Part shown: positions 5,503 to 6,825 of the stretch, piece after piece
How positions within the stretch are numbered: the first letter of the stretch is position 1
Layout: each line of letters opens with the position of its first letter
Source of the DNA: an uncultured Prevotella sp.
GTDB lineage: Bacteria; Bacteroidota; Bacteroidia; Bacteroidales; Bacteroidaceae
DNA: 6,825 bases
Assembly (NCBI GenBank): GCA_900553965.1
Contig: USFX01000152.1
Location: forward strand, 1 to 6,825
Direction of reading: 5' to 3'
Notes under the pieces: generated by a model
What the model saw: only the letters and a program-made list of their open reading frames with translations
The model's database searches: none
What the model was told of the DNA's origin: nothing
Translations under genes and position numbers: made by a program

Positions 5503-6330
5503 ATGAAGCAAGTCACGGAGAAGACCATTGACATAGACGAACTGCTCGACAGCAAGATGGGCCGCAAGGCACGTTGGGTTCCGCGCCCGCTTGTGAACTG
5601 GCTCAAGCGCATCATCCATCAGGATGAGGTCAACGCATATCTTTGGGAGAGCCGCCACCTCACGGGAACAGAGTGGCTCGAAGAATGTGTGCGCTATCTT
5701 GACATGACCCTCGAAATCGTCGGCGTGGAGAACCTGCCTCCGAAAGACGACGGACGGCTCTACACCTTCGTCAGCAACCATCCGCTGGGCGGCGAGGACG
5801 GCGTGGCCCTCGGAGCCGTCATCGGACGCCACTACGACAGCCGCTTCCGCTATCTGGTCAACGACCTGCTCATGAACCTCCCCGGACTGGCGCCGCTCTG
5901 CATCCCCATCAACAAGACGGGCGGACAGAGCCGCAGCTTCCCGGCCATGGTCGAGAGCGGATTTCAGAGCGACAACCACATGCTGATGTTCCCTGCCGGC
6001 ATCTGCTCACGCAGAAAAGACGGTGTCATAAGAGACGTGGAGTGGAAGAAGACATTCGTGACGAAAAGCGTCCAGTACAAGAGAGACGTCGTCCCGATAC
6101 ACTTCGGCGGACAGAACTCCGACTTCTTCTACCGCCTTGCCAACTTCTCCGACCGCTACGTCAGGAAGGTCAACATAGCCATGCTCTTCCTCGTGGACGA
6201 GATGTACAAGAACACCCACAAGACATTCCGCGTGGCCATAGGCAAGCCCATACCGTGGCAGACGTTCGACAACAGCCGCACACCGGCGCAATGGGCACAG
6301 TATGTCAGGGACAGGGTCTACGAACTGTAG
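5503..6330 (+). CDS. glsA: PlsC-like O-acyltransferase, probable glycine lipid synthesis GlsA
   Basis: This 275-residue member of the lysophospholipid acyltransferase (PlsC) family would move an acyl chain to a hydroxyl group at the inner membrane face. Motif I is SNHPLGGEDG (91-100). The spacing from His93 to Asp99 is HX5D, with Glu98 at the place of the usual HX4D aspartate. LCIPINKTGGQSRSF (132-146) precedes the FPAGxxSR motif (163-170), and VPIHFGG (197-203) corresponds to the last conserved block. There is no signal peptide or obvious membrane span. The ATG at 5503 follows AGGAG (5494-5498) at 4 nt and has its own -7 element. In Bacteroides thetaiotaomicron a gene of this type, glsA, works with an adjacent N-acyltransferase gene, glsB, to make glycine lipids. 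The same pairing here supports the name, but generic 1-acyl-glycerol-3-phosphate acyltransferase remains possible. Confidence 0.85.
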   Translation: MKQVTEKTIDIDELLDSKMGRKARWVPRPLVNWLKRIIHQDEVNAYLWESRHLTGTEWLEECVRYLDMTLEIVGVENLPPKDDGRLYTFVSNHPLGGEDGVALGAVIGRHYDSRFRYLVNDLLMNLPGLAPLCIPINKTGGQSRSFPAMVESGFQSDNHMLMFPAGICSRRKDGVIRDVEWKKTFVTKSVQYKRDVVPIHFGGQNSDFFYRLANFSDRYVRKVNIAMLFLVDEMYKNTHKTFRVAIGKPIPWQTFDNSRTPAQWAQYVRDRVYEL

Positions 6331-6549
6331 GCTGACGGCAGCGGCGGGACGGACGCACCACACCATTATATATATGTATATGCAACGTCAGCCCCCGCAC
6401 GCGACGACGGACGACGGACATATCAAGTAAAGACAAACGACCAAAAGACAAGGACAACAGGAACGGGACAGAAATCCATATAACGCATCGGATGACGCAG
6501 TCCGGACGCTATGCCACGGAGAACTCCACCGGCCTGAGACATAAGCATC
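6331..6549 (+). other. T-poor spacer between the two acyltransferase genes
   Basis: The 219-bp gap shows no TAnnTTTG promoter and no credible gene. GGCTGACG (6330-6337) and CGTCAGCC (6386-6393) form an 8-bp inverted repeat around a loop with a TATATATATGTATATG run. From 6391 to 6474 the plus strand has only 3 T in 84 bases and is dense in GAC and AAC triplets. In RNA this would be a long, weakly structured leader for the next gene. Confidence 0.5.
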
Positions 6550-6825
6550 ATGGAACAAGAAATAATAAAGCCGATTGACAAGGCACTGCTGAAAAGCGAA
6601 CTGACTCCTGAACGGCAGCTGCGCATGACCAACAAGAGCCACAACGAGATTTACATAGTGGACGCCCACAACGCGCCGAACGTGCTGCGCGAGATAGGGC
6701 GCCTGCGTGAGATTGTCTTCCGCGAGGCCGGAGGCGGCACGGGAAAGGCTCTCGACCTCGACGAGTTCGACACGATGGACAACTGCTACAAACAGCTCAT
6801 CGTCTGGAACCCGGAGGAGGAGGAG
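6550..6825 (+). CDS. glsB: GNAT-fold N-acyltransferase, probable GlsB, 5' part only
   Basis: The frame starts at ATG 6550 and is still open at the window end, giving 92 residues. An in-frame TGA at 6535-6537 rules out a longer amino terminus. The sequence begins MEQEIIKPIDKALLKSEL. LREIGRLREIVFREAGGG (46-63) then GTGKALDLDEFD (63-74) and CYKQLIVWNP (79-88) are typical of the OlsB/FeeM-like acyltransferases of Bacteroidota, often labelled hemolysin. In Bacteroides thetaiotaomicron GlsB attaches an acyl chain to the glycine amino group, the first step of glycine lipid synthesis. The acyl donor is probably acyl-ACP, by analogy with OlsB. The gene follows the probable glsA in the same direction. 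No ribosome binding site is evident. The carboxyl half lies outside the window, so catalytic completeness cannot be judged. Confidence 0.85.
   Translation, partial: MEQEIIKPIDKALLKSELTPERQLRMTNKSHNEIYIVDAHNAPNVLREIGRLREIVFREAGGGTGKALDLDEFDTMDNCYKQLIVWNPEEEE

Noticed and set aside
6388..6669. Minus-strand frames of 93 and 73 codons near the window end
   Set aside because: They run antisense into the start of the GlsB-like gene, whose LREIGRLREIVFREAGGG region is convincing, and show no domain.

Overview
The window looks like a chromosomal segment of a fairly GC-rich Bacteroidota, most likely a Prevotella-type member of the Bacteroidales. The grounds are Bacteroidota promoter elements (TAnnTTTG, once with TTTG 19 bp upstream), weak or absent Shine-Dalgarno sequences at most starts, a release factor 2 with a Bacteroidales-style amino terminus, and a pair of genes resembling the glycine-lipid acyltransferases of Bacteroides. 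No rRNA, tRNA, CRISPR array, transposase or phage gene was seen. The genus is inference.

Layout: (1) 1-161 holds two and a third copies of a 67/68-bp tandem repeat. (2) 182-1081 (minus) encodes an HTH-WYL transcriptional regulator. It is divergent from (3) 1269-3077 (plus), an AMP-forming long-chain acyl-CoA synthetase; the shared control region has a promoter facing each way plus two candidate operators. (4) 3078-3263 is a gap with GC-rich hairpin repeats, an AT-rich stretch and a run of nine G. (5) 3264-4385 is prfB (release factor 2), read in a single frame without the usual programmed +1 frameshift. (6) 4548-4697 is a 49-residue single-span membrane protein, 8 bp ahead of (7) 4706-5197, a CYTH triphosphate-tunnel protein that carries a perfect 16-bp inverted repeat inside its coding sequence. 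(8) 5198-5502 is non-coding, with a large inverted repeat, a degenerate 7-bp tandem repeat and a promoter. (9) 5503-6330 is a PlsC-like acyltransferase (probable GlsA). (10) After a T-poor 219-bp gap, 6550 to the window end is the 5' part of a GNAT-fold N-acyltransferase (probable GlsB).

The last two genes probably work together: GlsB would transfer an acyl group to the amino group of glycine, and GlsA would add a second, ester-linked acyl group to give the glycine lipids of the Bacteroidota membrane. The acyl-CoA synthetase also handles fatty acids, but nothing seen ties it to that pathway. The WYL protein may control its divergent neighbour. prfB, the small membrane protein and the CYTH gene may form one co-directional unit, since no promoter was recognised between them. 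The coding content is largely housekeeping; the less ordinary material is in the non-coding repeats, the divergent control region, the frameshift-free prfB and the small membrane protein.
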